A stretch of DNA of 64,000 bases from Myripristis murdjan (GCF_902150065.1 NC_044003.1:15393987-15457986), one strand, 5' to 3'. Positions 10,801-23,270 are shown, numbered from the stretch's first letter. Made by a program: numbers and translations. Notes: a model not told the origin generated them from the letters alone.

Positions 10801-13800
10801 TTTTCCTGTAAAAATACACCTAATTTATCTTGCAAAATCTATAATAAGAATGTCCCATCCACACTTTAAACTTCCAAGATGTACCCTACAGGCCAAAACA
10901 AAATCATGGTGTTAAGCATGGACGCTTCTCTCCAAGCGTACGTAATAAATTGAAACTTAACAGAGAACACTGTGTCCTAAACAGCACCAGGAGAGTCTCT
11001 GTCCAGAGAAAACTGGACTCATCAGTGTTTCTTTTGCTGTGTAAAGTGATTACAGGCCAGCAGGGCTGATGAACATGAATGGGCCTGTGCAATTCACTCA
11101 TATTATGTTACATGATTTTTGGGTCTGTAAGGTCCAAATTTTCAAACAATTAATTCTCACTTCAATTTGGAGAGCCACATATAAAGTTGCCTTGTGCAAC
11201 TTTAAAGGACAATGCCAGTTTTTTAAGTGTGTGCAATTTCTTAGTTTGTGTCTATCATTCTTATTTGTTGTCTACTTTTTGTTCTCCTATTTTCATTTGG
11301 TATGAAAAACATCTTCCAAAGACTTGAAAAATGTCTGAGTAAGGGAACTTTCTGCTTAAATTATTTTGCCCAAAAATCTTTTTTCCATTGTTATTGAACT
11401 ATTGAACAAAACTGTGTCTACCAGAAAATTGTCCCTCTCTATGCCACCTTATAGCAGTTAAACTATACTTCTGCTAAAATCATTTAAGCTGTTCATAGAC
11501 ATTAAATAGTGGCTATACCTTAACCTGACATTGTCCTTTAATTCTGGATTGAAATGAAATTGTGATTATTCTCTTTATTGTCTGGAGTTTGAATACATCA
11601 CTCATGTCTGAACTGTTTATATTATTATTTTTCAGTAGTGTCTAGTGTACCTGCTCCTTGCTCTTAAAGGGTACTTTATATTGTTGTTCATTTTTTCAAT
11701 ATCAAACCCCAAGTATATATTTCTCTAGTAAACATTTTGAATAAAAAAAAAAACATTGTCCCTACTGTGATCTCAGTCTTTAATGCATGAACATGTCTTA
11801 CGCAGCCTGAGCGGGGTCGATGTCCTCTTCATCTCCAGTTTGAATTGATGTTTTAACAATAACTTCATCAGGTTTTTTCAATGGATTGTTACAGTTGTAA
11901 CAATTTATCCCTGTTCTTGTTATATTGACCGTATATCTTTTTTTCTGGGAAAAGTTACCTACAAGGAAAAGACACCTAGTTTTATCTCATCTCCATCACA
12001 GTAATTTTTGTGAGCATTATGACATAATATCGAATGGAAAGAAAATGTTAAATGTTGCAAGCATGTTCACTCCTGCTGTGTGTCCATGAGTGGAGCTTTT
12101 AGGATGGAAAGTAAAGGATGTGTCTTTAGCACAGCTCCAGATGCTGAATTATGAGCACCATGTCAGTGTGAATTGTAACATTGGATGGGTGGAAGATCAG
12201 GAGCAAAATATCAACTCTTTTGTTAAGGGTGCACAATGAAAAATTACTGTTGGTTGATGTAAGGGAGGACTGTTTAGCCTTGCTTAACATGGAATAAGCA
12301 CATAACTTTATGGCTGAGTCTACAGTACAGGCCAAAAGTTTGGACACACCTTCTCATTCAATGCGTTTTCTTTATTTTCATGACTATTTACATTGTAGAT
12401 TCTCACTGAAGGCATCAAAACTATGAATGAACATATGTGGAGTTATGTACTTAACAAAAAAAGGTGAAATAACTGAAAACATGTTTTATATTCTAGTTTC
12501 TTCAAAATAGCCACCCTTTGCTCTGATTACTGCTTTGCACACTCTTGGCATTCTCTCGATGAGCTTCAAGAGGTAGTCACCTGAAATGGTTTTCACTTCA
12601 AAGGTGTGCCTTATCAGGGTTAATTAGTGGAATTTCTTGCTTTATCAATGGGGTTGGGATCCTCAGTTGTGTTGTGCAGAAGTCAGGTTACTACACAGCC
12701 GACAGCCCTATTGGACAACTGTTAAAATTCATATTATGGCATGAACCAATCAGCTAACTAAAGAAAAACGAGTGGCCATCATTACTTTAAGAAATGAAGG
12801 TCAGTCAGTCCGGAAAATTGCAAAAACTTTAAATGTGTCCCCAAGTGGAGTCACAAAAACCATCAAGCGCTACAACGAAACTGGCTCACATGAGGACCGA
12901 CTCAGGAAAGGAAGACCAAGAGTCACCTCTGCTTCTGAGGACAAGTTCATCCGAGTCACCAGCCTCAGAAATTGCAAGTTAACAGCAGCTCAGATCAGAG
13001 ACCAGATAAATGCCACACAGAGTTCTAGCAGCAGACCCATCTCTAGAACAACTGTTAAGAGGAGACTGCGCCAACCAGGGCTTCATGGTCAAATAGCTGC
13101 TAGGAAACCACTGCTAAGGAGAGGCAACAAGCAGAAGAGATTTGTTTGGGCCAAGAAACACAAGGAATGGACATTAGACCAGTGGAAATCTGTGCTTTGG
13201 TCTGATGAGTCCAAATTTGAGATCTTTGGTTCCAACCGCTGTGTCTTTGTGAGACACAGAAAAGGTGAACGGATGGATTCCACATGCCTGGTTCCCACTG
13301 TGAAGCATGGAGGAAGAGGTGTGGGGGTGTTTTGCTGGTGATACTGTTGGGGATTTATTCAAAATTGAAGGCACACTGAACCAGCATGGCTACCACAGCA
13401 TCCTGCAGCGACATGCCATCCCATCCGGTTTGCGTTTAGTTCAGGGGTGTCAAACTCGTGCCATGGAGGGCCAAGAGGCTGCAGGTTTTCATTCCAACCA
13501 ACAACTCCACCAGGTGATTTCACTGATCACCCTATCTCGAAACAGAGAGGCGGGACTAATCAGTGAAATCACCTGGTGGAGTTGTTAGTTGGAATGAAAA
13601 CCTGCAGCCTCTTGGCCCTCCATGGCACGAGTTTGACACCCCTGGTTTAGTTGGATGATCATTTATTTTTCAACAGGACAATGACCCCAAACACACCTCC
13701 AGGCTGTGTAAGGGCTATTTGACCAAGAAGGAGAGTGATGGAGTGCTGCAGCAGATGTCCTGGCCTCCACAGTCACCGGACCTGAACCCAATCCAGATGG

Positions 13801-16448
13801 TTTGGGGTGAGCTGGACCGCAGAGTGAAGGCAAAGGGGCCAACAAGTGCTAAACACCTCTGGGAACTCCTTCAAGACTGTTGAAAAACCATTTCAGGTGA
13901 CAACCTCTTGAAGCTCATCAAGAGAATGCCAAGAGTGTGCAAAGCAGTAATCAGAGCAAAGGGCTATTTTGAAGAAACTAGAATATAAAACATGTTTTCA
14001 GTTATTTCACCTTTTTTTGTTAAGTACATAACTCCACATGTGTTCATTCATAGTTTTGATTCCTTCAGTTAGAATCTACAATATAAATAGTCATGAAAAT
14101 AAAGAAAACGCATTGAATGAGAAGGCGTGTCCAAACTTTTGGCCTGTACTGTACATGGTCACATGATTCACTTATAAATTACATGCTTATGACACTTTCT
14201 TGTCTAAAACTGTCCTCTCTTAAGTCAAACAGTGACTTTGTGTAATGCACCTAAACCTCTGAGTACAGCATAAGAAGCAATATGTGTATATTTTATTTCT
14301 TGTTTATTGCCAAAGGCAGAAAAAACAAAACTTTGTTGTTATAGGCTTTGAATAACATGGCATAGCATAGCAAGATTTAGGCCAACTTGAGAAAGACGTA
14401 CCCCGGCAAAAATCCTCCTGATATTTAGATTTAGAACAGGCATCCTTGGTGTTCAAACGCATAATCGTACAGTTACCTATGACTGCAAACAAACATATAT
14501 TAGAATGACATAAATCCACTCCTCTACAGATATACAGAATGATAATGCATAATAATGATAATGATAATGAGCAATGGTAATGAAACTGAACTCAAATTGA
14601 TTGACTGTAAAGTGAGTTATTGGGAAAACAACAACAACATGGGCGTACCGTAAGGAAATCCCTCTTGGTCACATGTACCTGGAGTAGAATATGGGTTATA
14701 ACAGGAATTCTTATTAGCAACCCACAAATATGACTGGATTTGATTAATCTACTTCTTTCATACTTAACTTACAACACAGAGCCCTGACCCAACTGCTGTT
14801 GGCAATTTTTGTCACAAGATGATATAATTATTATTGCTTTAACTCCTTGCAATTCAGTCGGGCAAATTATAGCTGACATGACATGAGTGCACTGCAAGAG
14901 CATGTTTTGGTTCTGCTGCAGTCCGAATGAGATGCAACCATCTCACCGTCTCCTGTGATGTTGAGGTGATTCACACTGCAGTTCTTCCCATGCAGGATGT
15001 GCAGGCAGATGCCTTTCCTGACGTGCCATTTGCCAATGGACAACAGATGAAAACCGCCTTGGTCCTCCCACACATTTAGGATTTTGTTGCACTGTCGTTC
15101 TTTAACTTAAATACAGAAACAAATGGTTTGAGTTTGATGTATTTGAAGCGATGGGGTTGACCCCCCCACCACCACCACCCCACACCACCCCCACTCCTCC
15201 ACCAGCAACCAGGCTGTACTCACAGTTTGTTTTGTTCAGCATCAGTACGCTTACGGATCTATTATCTGCTGTGAGTGAGGAAGAATACAGATTTTTCAGC
15301 GATATATGATGATTTAATGATAGGAAACATTATCAATCACTACAAACAAGAGTTAAAAAAAATTATTTGCAAATAGAGTGGATTATGATGAGTGTGATCA
15401 TGATTATGGCAATGATTATCATCATAATCATAATATCATAACAGGTTAAAGTTTGCCACCCAAAACAACTTTGATTGAAGTTTGGTTTAAAATCAGGGTA
15501 ATGTTTTGATTATGCTAAATAAGAAAAAAAAAAAAAAAAAACAACTTAACAGTAGAAAATGTGTTGACATTCATAGACATTCATAATAAATGTGTGTGTT
15601 GCTACACAATAACATTCATTTGCATAAGATTCTTTAAAAACTTGTGTAAAAAAAGTGTGTGGCCATTGTAATCAAAGTGTACAATGCAGTCAGTATACCG
15701 CGTATTGTAGAATATGGAGCTTTGTGCGTGTGTTTGCGTGTGCGCGTTTTGTCTGAGTTTTGTTTATGTCACACATTACAGTTTCTTTAGTTACGGTGTG
15801 CTCGACAAATAAAGTTGGACATCAATGAAGTTTGGAAATTGCCTTCGTAGCATTTTCAACACTGCCAACAACTGCAAACGCTCACACACCTGAACTCACT
15901 GGTGTCACAGTTGTTTCCAGAATGCATAACAGACATCTGCTGAAGATTTTACAGCAACCATAGAACTGATTTGGAAATTAACATTTGATGAACAAACAAT
16001 AATCTGATGTATAGTGTGCCTATAGCCAGCCCACAACTTTTCTGTAGTATTTTAATTTCACATGCATTATCAGTTTGACTCACCGCACTGCTCGGTTGCC
16101 GAGACGATGCCATTGTAGTTGTCAGCAGCAATAAAATTAGGTTTATTGTCAGTCAAAAACTTTCTTATTTTCTTACACTCATTTTTTTTGGCTGGGCCTA
16201 GGAAAACAAGCATTATTTAAGTCAAATGAGATGATAAGTGAGAGAAATGTATTGAATTATAAGATTCAGGTTGCTCTTGGTTTTCCAGTTTTTATGCTAA
16301 AAAGATAATGTCCTAAGAGTTTAACAATTTACAATTACAGCCTAACTTTTGAAGTTATGTATTTATTGACTTGTGTCTACTCACAAACAGGGAGAATCCA
16401 GAGAAGAATCAACAACAAAAACCAAGTCATCCTGCTGTTTTGTGTCAT
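4854..16448 (-). CDS. Adhesion G protein-coupled receptor, ADGRG (family VIII) type
   Basis: Sixteen exons join in phase to 698 aa: 16448-16385, 16197-16084, 15268-15224, 15105-14947, 14476-14402, 11958-11802, 10678-10510, 9406-9272, 9161-9051, 8926-8890, 8751-8651, 7961-7840, 7305-7037, 6776-6689, 6579-6296, 5020-4854. Exon 1 encodes a signal peptide ([13 protein letters not shown]). Residues 23-340 are a cysteine- and N-glycosylation-rich ectodomain; the GAIN/GPS region (about 345-389) shows [14 protein letters not shown] and [13 protein letters not shown], with the HL/T self-cleavage site near 382/383 and the tethered agonist TFFAVLM intact. Seven membrane segments follow (about 405-655), then a short Ser-rich tail. 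Layout and size resemble GPR56/GPR97/GPR114 relatives; I cannot name the paralogue. The intron after 9051 has a GC donor (GAG|GCAAGT). One large intron carries a Tc1 element. The ligand and G protein are unknown from sequence. Confidence 0.85.
10040..10440. repeat. Degenerate dispersed repeat (ATTACCTCC...CCTTGGCAGAGG ends)
   Basis: The segment opens with TTATTACCTCCACTAAGGAGG and ends with CCTTGGCAGAGGTTTCTACT, and holds GCAACACCATATCAAAAAG in between. These are hallmarks of a widespread animal repeat whose consensus reads ATTACCTCCGCCAAGGAGG...CAGCAACATAACTCAAAAAG. It lies in an intron of the adhesion GPCR gene. The name is not certain. Confidence 0.5.
10780..11205. mobile_element. TTAA-flanked miniature element, copy A
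   Basis: The left end reads TTAAAGCTGCACTAGGTAAAA and the right end GTTGCCTTGTGCAACTTTAA, so the ends are imperfect inverted repeats each bounded by TTAA. The inside is unrelated to transposase. TTAA target duplication is typical of piggyBac-type elements, so this looks like a non-autonomous relative (inference). Copy B lies at 42939-43399. It is intronic in the adhesion GPCR gene. Confidence 0.5.
12772..13978 (+). pseudogene. Tc1-like transposase relic
   Basis: Two helix-turn-helix DNA-binding domains are readable ([31 protein letters not shown]), then the catalytic block [11 protein letters not shown] with the first Asp. After KHGGR the frame shifts near 13320 (the expected [18 protein letters not shown] is in another frame), then the MITE at 13442-13644 splits the gene. 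The second Asp survives in QDNDPKHTS, but the third acidic residue is lost (NPIQMVW where the family has NPIEMVW, codon 13794-13796). A TGA at 13881-13883 replaces the usual Trp of QDCWK. It continues to GYFEETRI and a stop. It is a plain dead DNA-transposon gene. Confidence 0.92.
13442..13644. mobile_element. 203-bp palindromic hAT-type MITE nested in the Tc1 element
   Basis: The element starts CAGGGGTGTCAAACTCGTGC and ends in the exact complement. The arms pair for about 85 bp around a short centre near 13540. It is flanked by a perfect 8-bp duplication GTTTAGTT (13434-13441 and 13645-13652), as expected of the hAT superfamily, and CAGGGGTGTCAAACT is a widespread hAT-type terminus. The near-perfect arms and duplication suggest the insertion is younger than its Tc1 host. 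Confidence 0.9.
15145..15212. repeat. C-rich polypyrimidine/CCA simple tract
   Basis: A run of C blocks and CCA triplets (around 15162-15205) in an intron of the adhesion GPCR, close to the acceptor side of exon 4 and the donor of exon 3 on the minus strand (where it reads G/T-rich). It is simple sequence. Confidence 0.6.
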
Positions 16449-16787
16449 ATTCTTCTGATGGCGTGAGGTCATATTCATACTTCAGTCGTCAGGTTGCATT
16501 ATTTATCCTCTGTCATGAAAGCCAGAGTCGATGAAAGCTCTTACACAGTACTTTCTTCCTAACAGATTTCTAATATAATGCCATTCTACCAAAAAAAATC
16601 TCTGATCTTTCATATCTATGGAATGACCGGATTTTAATTCTTACCTGCCTCCATTTACACCAAAGCAGTGACAGAACAAGGGTGCTCAAATGAAACTTGA
16701 GTGCAAATAAAAATATCTTGACGCCAGACTTTGCATAATAAGCCTCTGTTAAAATTTGCCTTGCAAAATGACTTGACTATAAACACA

Positions 16788-16827
16788 CACAAAACACATA
16801 ATCATAAACATGATTATGTGTTTTGTG
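16788..16827. repeat. Perfect 17-bp-arm hairpin upstream of the adhesion GPCR
   Basis: CACAAAACACATAATCA (16788-16804) is followed after 6 nt by its exact complement (16811-16827). It sits about 340 bp upstream of the receptor's start codon. It could be a tiny MITE remnant or a chance palindrome. Confidence 0.7.
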
Positions 16828-17181
16828 CTGTAATGCAACAACAGCACTGGCACACAAAGTAATATGACATCTAGAGGCCGGTAGAGGCTGAGAATCTTTT
16901 TGGGCAAATAGGTCCTGCACTGACTCCTATGAAATTGGTTTCCAGGTTTTGTGCATTAGGGTTTATTTGCAGCCATTGCAGTCTTAAACATTCTTGTTTT
17001 TTCAGCTCTTTCCAAACATTTTACAATAGCAAACTGACGTGTGATCATGTGAGCGTGGCTGTCGTGGCATAAATCATTTAAAGTGTTTGAAAAAATCTTG
17101 GCACACCTGAACACGTGACAGGTGCGTCGGTATAAAATACAACTTGGAAATAACAAGAAGAGCTCCCGCACACTGCATCAC

Positions 17182-17335
17182 TTCCTGCTGAATTATTTAG
17201 TGTGGCAATTATTCGGCCTGGTTGACCTTCATCAGGGCAAACAAGTTTGAAGGTCTGAAGGCTGGACAGACAGGTATACTGGACAAAGGTCAAACTAAGG
17301 TCAAACATCGTCATAATAAATAATTCAGCAGGAAA
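17182..17335. repeat. Short inverted repeat pair, MITE-like
   Basis: TTCCTGCTGAATTATTTA near 17183-17200 recurs inverted as TAAATAATTCAGCAGGAA near 17317-17334. The ~115 bp between them is not palindromic. It may be a small non-autonomous element; no target duplication is clear. Confidence 0.45.
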
Positions 17336-17439
17336 TGAGATAGTGAGGAGTTCTTCTCATTGTTTTCATGTCATAAATCATTAAAACTAGCACTTGACCT
17401 CCACTGGCTTTGTACACATACTGGGGGAATGGGGTTTGT

Positions 17440-18240
17440 ACATTTTGGCCTATGTAGTGCTACAGGAAAGGTCATGAGGTCACCAAACAGGGTCCTTCCT
17501 CTGAGGAGCATGAACATGCTTTCCAGATTTCATGTAATCAGCCCAGTAGATTTTAAGATATTAAAATTGGCATTTTGGCCTAAGGATGCTGCTAGAAGAA
17601 ATGTAATGGGATCATCAGAATCAAGAGGAATCTTTCTTTGGGGAGTACAAAGGCACTCAACAAATATGTCAATCTGCCCAGTAGACGGAGAGATACTGGT
17701 CCAAGGGTGGTACTGGTGGAAAAGTCACCGTGACACCAAAACTGATAGGGTTCATTCCCTGGGAATCACGAGTAGGCACAGCAAATTATTTGGCAATCCA
17801 TCAAAGACATTTAGAGAGATTTGTCTACAAGTCAAATATTTGCATTAGAGGAAAGGTCATGGGGTCACTACAAATGGACTATTGTGCTTTTCTAGTCTAC
17901 TGACGTTTCAAAGTACTTTACAGTGTTTGACTCACATTCACCCATTCACACACACATTCACACACTCATGGGCAGAGGCTGCAATGCAAAGTGCCAAACT
18001 GCCCATCGGGAGCGGTTAGAGGTTCAGTGTCTTGCTCAAGGACACTTTGACGTCCTGAGCCATGCCGCCTCACATTCAAGACGAATCTTCCTGCGATTAT
18101 ATTTTGTAAATCCAGCATTAGAAGAAAGGACATGAGGTCACCAAAACTGACAGAGTTTATCCTCTGGAGAGCATGAGTATCACCAAATTTCATGGCTATC
18201 CACGCAATACATTCCATCATATGTTGTCTTGGAGTCTTAT
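17440..18240. repeat. Degenerate teleost dispersed repeats
   Basis: The phrase GGTCATGAGGTCACCAAA and the phrase TTTCATG...ATCCA recur in degraded form near 17470-17530, 17590-17680, 17740-17870 and 18130-18200, each time in the same order, as in a known family of fish non-coding repeats. Embedded at 17925-18066 is a second type: CTCACATTCACCCATTCACA followed by CTTGCTCAAGGACACTTTGA, another common fish repeat of SINE-like size. No coding capacity remains. Confidence 0.55.
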
Positions 18241-19809
18241 TCCAACATTTTGGGTAAAATGCCCTTTTTCTGATTTACCCAGACTGAGACATGACTGATA
18301 CAAGATGTTTGAAACCATTTTCGTTTTAGGGGTTAGACGGTGGAACTGACCAACATGGCCTGTTGTAGGTGTCATTGACCAGCTGGGGGGAAAAAAAGTA
18401 CAAAAACTTTGTAATTAACACATAACTAATCATGAAAACATGTTCATCTTGGAAATCTCATGGAGGACGATCAGATAATTGGCTCTGCTGGACCTTAAAC
18501 AGGCAACACATCTGCAACACTTGCTCTCATTTGTTTTATCTCACAGAGATATTGCATTACTTTTATGTTTGTTTGTTTTTTATGGTGGCAGCAGTAGTAG
18601 TTGTAGCAGCAATAATATTACTCGCATGTGAAATGAGGTCAGTAAATACAGTGAGAGTAGTAATAGCAGTTGTAGTAGCATTAATGGTAAGTGATGCCAA
18701 GTGCAGTTCATGTTAGTCACACACAGGTTTATTAAATATGGCCATTGCGGGCTAAATTGCATGCCAGTGAGAACAATGTGCCTGTTATGCTGACTGTTGT
18801 GTGACACGCATTCAGTGTAATAGAACTCGGCATTTGGATTTAATCAAATGTGGTGGCTTGTCTGTCTTTGCTGGCGAATCCAGAGGCAAATTGTACACTA
18901 GTGCACAAGCGGAGCCAGGGTGGTTTTAGCAGCTTGAGTGCCATTCTTCTCTGTTTGAGTAAAATTTGGATATTAAGAAAACATCAAGATGTGTTTTTGT
19001 GCAATTCTATAGACTATCTGCAGACATAAACTAAGAATAAACAGGTCTAATCCATGTTGACTGATGGAAACAGTAACACACCTAGACAACACCTGAAAAT
19101 CTGCAAGAAAAGCAGAACCAAATTTAAGCCTTTCTGCTCTGATGCAAGCCAACAGTCCAAATTTAACATCTTTTCTTCTATTTCACAATGTAATTGAAAT
19201 TCTCATTATACTTCCATTTTACACCACGGGTACATGCAGACCCATTGTCTCTGAACACTGTTTCAGCATTTGCGCCCTTATCAATTTATCTATAAATCCC
19301 CATCTGATCCAAAGGTATATGCCCAAGTCTTTAAAAAATACATTGATTGTGACTGCAAATATGTATAACTGTGATGAACTCATAAATAAATTTCAGTATA
19401 TCAATTCCAGCTGAACACACAATCTTATAATTCATCATTACGTCAAATTATTACATCAAATTGACACAGACTTTTTCTTGAATACACTTTTTTTTTTTTT
19501 TTTTTTTTTTTTACTTCTTACCAGCGGACAATTGATAAATAAACAAATCTGTACTTTCTATAGATTTTTATAATGCAAAGGCAGATGAACAGACTCATAG
19601 TCCAAGAACAAACTCTCAGAAAGGGCCTTAGCTTTTGAGATAGGACTCTAGCCAGGGAAGAAGAGAGCTGGGTAATAAAGTTGAAAAGAAAAGTTATAAA
19701 GTTATAAAGTGGGCAGGCTAGTCCAGTAAAGTTGGCAACAAAGCATTGCGTCTGATGGATAAAAAAGTCACCCACCCTCTCTCTCCCTCTCTCTCTAAAT
19801 CCATATAGG

Positions 19810-19848
<39 letters not shown>

Positions 19849-19857
19849 TCCTTTCTT
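19810..19857. repeat. (TTTC)n microsatellite
   Basis: About eleven TTTC units with one interruption near the right end. Confidence 0.9.
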
Positions 19858-20259
19858 TGTGGATATAAGACAACAGGCCTACATTTAAGTTGTCAGCTCC
19901 CACAACTGGATAATCTGGGATTTTAAAAAAGGCCTAAAGTAGCCCATAGCAAATTTTCTGAACATTTTAGGCATTGCGTGTTAAGGTGGCCATAACACAT
20001 TTTTTCGTAAATTTCATTCATTCATGTGGTATGAAATATGGAATGATTAAATTGTAAGAAGATGGCAACACGGAAATGTAAACAATGTAGACATGTGGTA
20101 ACAAATTGCAAAAAAAAAAAAAAAAATCTTTAATTAATCTTTAATTAATCTTTAATCTTTAATTTTTCTCCACAAAGTTGGCCGTCCATGAGTACAGCAC
20201 TCTGAAAACACTTAGAAATCCATTAATTAGAAATCCATTAATACTGTCACCCTCACAGC

Positions 20260-20387
20260 ATCCACTCCAGGTCAGATGGTGGCGCTGACGAGCACGACAG
20301 GAGCGACAACTGCCAAAGAACAACAGACAAAGAAGAAAGGCGGAAGCAGGACTTTGCAGAGAGCATGAAACACGACATTGACCTACA
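20260..20387 (+). other. mtif3: Probable 5' exon of MTIF3 with an upstream start codon
   Basis: A purine-rich, CpG-containing stretch with GGTGGCGCTGACGAGC and a GGCGGAAGCAGG word ends in a strong donor, CTACA followed by GTAAGT at 20388. It lies on the strand of MTIF3 and is the best upstream exon I can find. It contains ATG at 20365, which after splicing to 24127 reads 17 codons and stops, overlapping the main start in another frame. The left boundary is a guess. Confidence 0.4.
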
Positions 20388-21216
20388 GTAAGTAAACACT
20401 GCAGACTGTCGAAGCCAAACTTTGGCAATTAACTCATTGGCGAGATAGCACCGACTTTGTAAAGCAGAGAGTAACTCAAGTATCAACAAAGTGTGTCAGT
20501 TTAATGTTTGCTGGTTAAAAGCCAAAGGTGGATGCCAGGTGAGACTAAGGCTAAGGCTAAGGTAAGGCTAAGGTAAGGCTATCCGCACTGTTTGAGATGG
20601 AACTAAAGGAAAAGGGGTACAATACAGTTCACTATAGGTGCAGTGTTTAAATTGCACTGTGTACTGCCTTTTACTTTTTTTTTTAATTTAGCATTTTATT
20701 TATTTCTGTCGCTTTTTACCAGTTGTCTTATGTTGTTTGTGCGTTTAATCTTTTAATCTTGTGCCTCGCTGCTTTTACGAGAGTGCCAAACTCAGGTTTG
20801 TTGTAGAAATTACAGTGACAATAAACTTCCTGATGTCCTTATGTCACTGAGGTGCTTCAGCTATGAAGTTCAGCAGAGTTTCCATCTTGTATGTTCATAT
20901 AAATTAATTTGTAGTGCAGCAAGCTTCAATCCAGAAATGGTGCTCAGTGAAATATAATTGTTTATGGCTTAAAATGTATTGAAATTTTTAGTTTCGGTAA
21001 GATACACACACATACCAACAACAACAACAACAACAAAAACTGTACTATATATTACAACACTGTTCAATACCATTAACTCATAAATACACATGAATGAATG
21101 AATGAATGAGCGAATTCCAGTGTAAAAACACATATCAGGTAACAGAAGGGAGAAGAGGAAAAAGAAAGAATTATAAAGCAGAAAAAAATAGCTTATCTAT
21201 CCTAATTGGTCTATCA

Positions 21217-21300
21217 CAAGGCAAGGCGAGTTTATTTGTATGGCACCATTCATGCACAAACCAATTCAAAGTGCTTTATAGAGGCATATACATACAATAA
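21217..21300. repeat. Teleost dispersed repeat fragment
   Basis: GTTTATTTGTATGGCACCAT...CAATTCAAAGTGCTTTATAG matches the well known fish word GTTTATTTGTATAGCAC...CAATTCAAAGTGCTTTACA. It is a fragment only. Confidence 0.6.
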
Positions 21301-23270
21301 GAAAACAAAAACATCAAGAAAACATGACACGTTTCAAATCAATACAAGCAGAAAAAATTTAAAAAAGAAAAGTAAAAGCTAAAATTAAGAAAAGTTTTAA
21401 AATGATAAAAGTAGAAACAAAAGAAGGGACCGCAAGGGGCGTAAGTGAAAAAATAGAGAGTGAGAGAAAGACAATGAAAAGAAATTAGTCAATAGGATGA
21501 AATTTCCACTAATGGCACCCCGTATTACATAACACAACCAACGTCCTTCATCATACAAAACACAAATTTGTTCTGATAGGTGAATACATCATATATTGTC
21601 AGAGATATACATCTGGTGTATTTCCCCACCATCACAGAAGTTTGGACTAAATCTGCATTTTCACAATCTTTACCCATTAAAGGATCTCCGAGCACATATA
21701 ACCTGGGTGATAGCGCAAAGTCGTCTGTGGTAATTTTCTTTGTACATTTATGGATTTTTCCCCAAAAGCCTGTATTTGTGGGCACTGCCACAAAACATGA
21801 ATTAGTGTGTAACGCTCTGAGCTCTGACTTTCCCCCCAGTATGATCAGGTTTTAAGACCTAGCCTGTGAGACGTAGATGGTGTCCAATAAAGCTGGGCGA
21901 GAATTTAAAATTGAATAAGACTAATATTTATATCTCTTGACAGTTTCCTCTGATAGTGAAATACGATTCTAGCTCTGGCTCTAACTTCCCAGCTTTTATG
22001 TCTGCAGTTCAAATGTAAGAGCTTCTTTATTTAGTAGACCGCAGTGTAAAACCTCCACCAGCTTCCACTGCAAAACCCTCTCCCTCTCTTTTCCATTTGC
22101 TTCCCTGCAACTCATTTTTTTACTGTCTTAGTGTGTTTTTCTACTGTATTCCTTTGTATTAAAGTGGTAATACTGATTTTCATAAGTTTAGACTGCCAAC
22201 ATCAGAAATATTCACTGCCATGTTGATGCACTCAGACCTGCTGTGTGTGATTCTTGAAAAGTGGGAGAGACTGGAGCTGATAAAAACTAACATGTCCAAC
22301 TTGGAATAGCCAGGAGACAGACTATATTGTTCTTTATCCCAGTATGCAGCTCATATTCATGTCAAATATGATAAGAAGTGACCACAGTATTATAACAAAA
22401 ACCTTCCCTGCCCACATCTACAAATTAAGAAAAGAAAAAAAAAAAAAAGCTCTGAGGAAACACTGATCCACCCATATGTATGTGGCGTGTGTGTGTGTTG
22501 TGCACTAAAACACCTGCATGTTAAAATCACTTTACACACACTGGCAATTTTCAAGCAAGGAAACGTTCAGCATTTTGGCCCCAAGACTTCTAATAATTTC
22601 CTTTGCTAGATAAAATTGTGAGACACAGTTTTTCACACACAGGAAAGCTAAAACTGTAGTCTGTCTTGCGACCGCTCGGCCTGTTGTTGCATCATCAGCT
22701 GTAAAATTTGGTGCTTGGAGCCTGTCTGCTAGATACACACAGCACTGACAAGTGTAATGGTGCATGTAGGCTTGTCTTACTATGGCAAGAAAATGGAGAG
22801 AGGTGTTAAAATTGGTCAAATGGTCTTGTCGGGTGACATCCTATTTAAGTCAGAAAATCAGGTGATTCGGTCTTAAAAAAGAAAACTAAAACTGCTGCTC
22901 CTTCACTTTTCGACCGAGGTCCACATGCTAGAAAAGTTCAGCTTCTTTTAGAGGCTGATGGGTGTCTGGAAAAAGTTGTTGTTTCAAAAAAACAATGTGG
23001 CTCCAGGTTTTCTGCAGAAACATTTGACTCTATGTAGCACTAGAGGTCTTTTCCGAACATTCCTCCGCTGAATTTGTTCTGCTATCCTGTGTTAAAAAGA
23101 GGAGAAAATATTCAAGCGATCACTACGTCCATCAATAAAGTCTTTCCTCAGAGAAAATGAGCTGTTTAATTATCTGGGATGGCTGCATAATGTTCACAAT
23201 TTCAGTTTTCCCATTTTAAAGTGCCAGTTAAATTCTATTAAAGTAATTTTATTCTGATTTCGATGTTTTC

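Larger units (their letters stand above)
12323..14151 (+). mobile_element. Tc1/mariner-type transposon, inactivated
   Basis: The ends CAGTACAGGCCAAAAGTTTG and its complement are flanked by TA on both sides (12321-12322, 14152-14153). The inverted repeats are very long, about 270 bp: the left arm (12323-12600) is the reverse complement of the right end and reaches into the C-terminal coding part of the transposase. Inside is a Tc1-type transposase relic and a nested 203-bp hAT-type MITE. The element lies in an intron of the adhesion GPCR gene, on the opposite strand, and cannot make a working transposase. Confidence 0.92.
16449..20259. other. Divergent spacer between the adhesion GPCR and MTIF3
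   Basis: No gene is supported here. It contains a perfect hairpin (16788-16827), an inverted repeat (about 17182-17335), degenerate teleost repeats (17440-18240), short trinucleotide-rich stretches (18585-18690), a poly-T run near 19485-19512 and a TTTC microsatellite (19810-19857). The adhesion GPCR promoter should be just right of 16448, but I see no clear core element. Confidence 0.6.

Noticed and set aside
17360-17848. 162-codon plus-strand open frame
   Set aside because: It falls in degraded dispersed repeats and has no splice sites, domain or coding-like composition.
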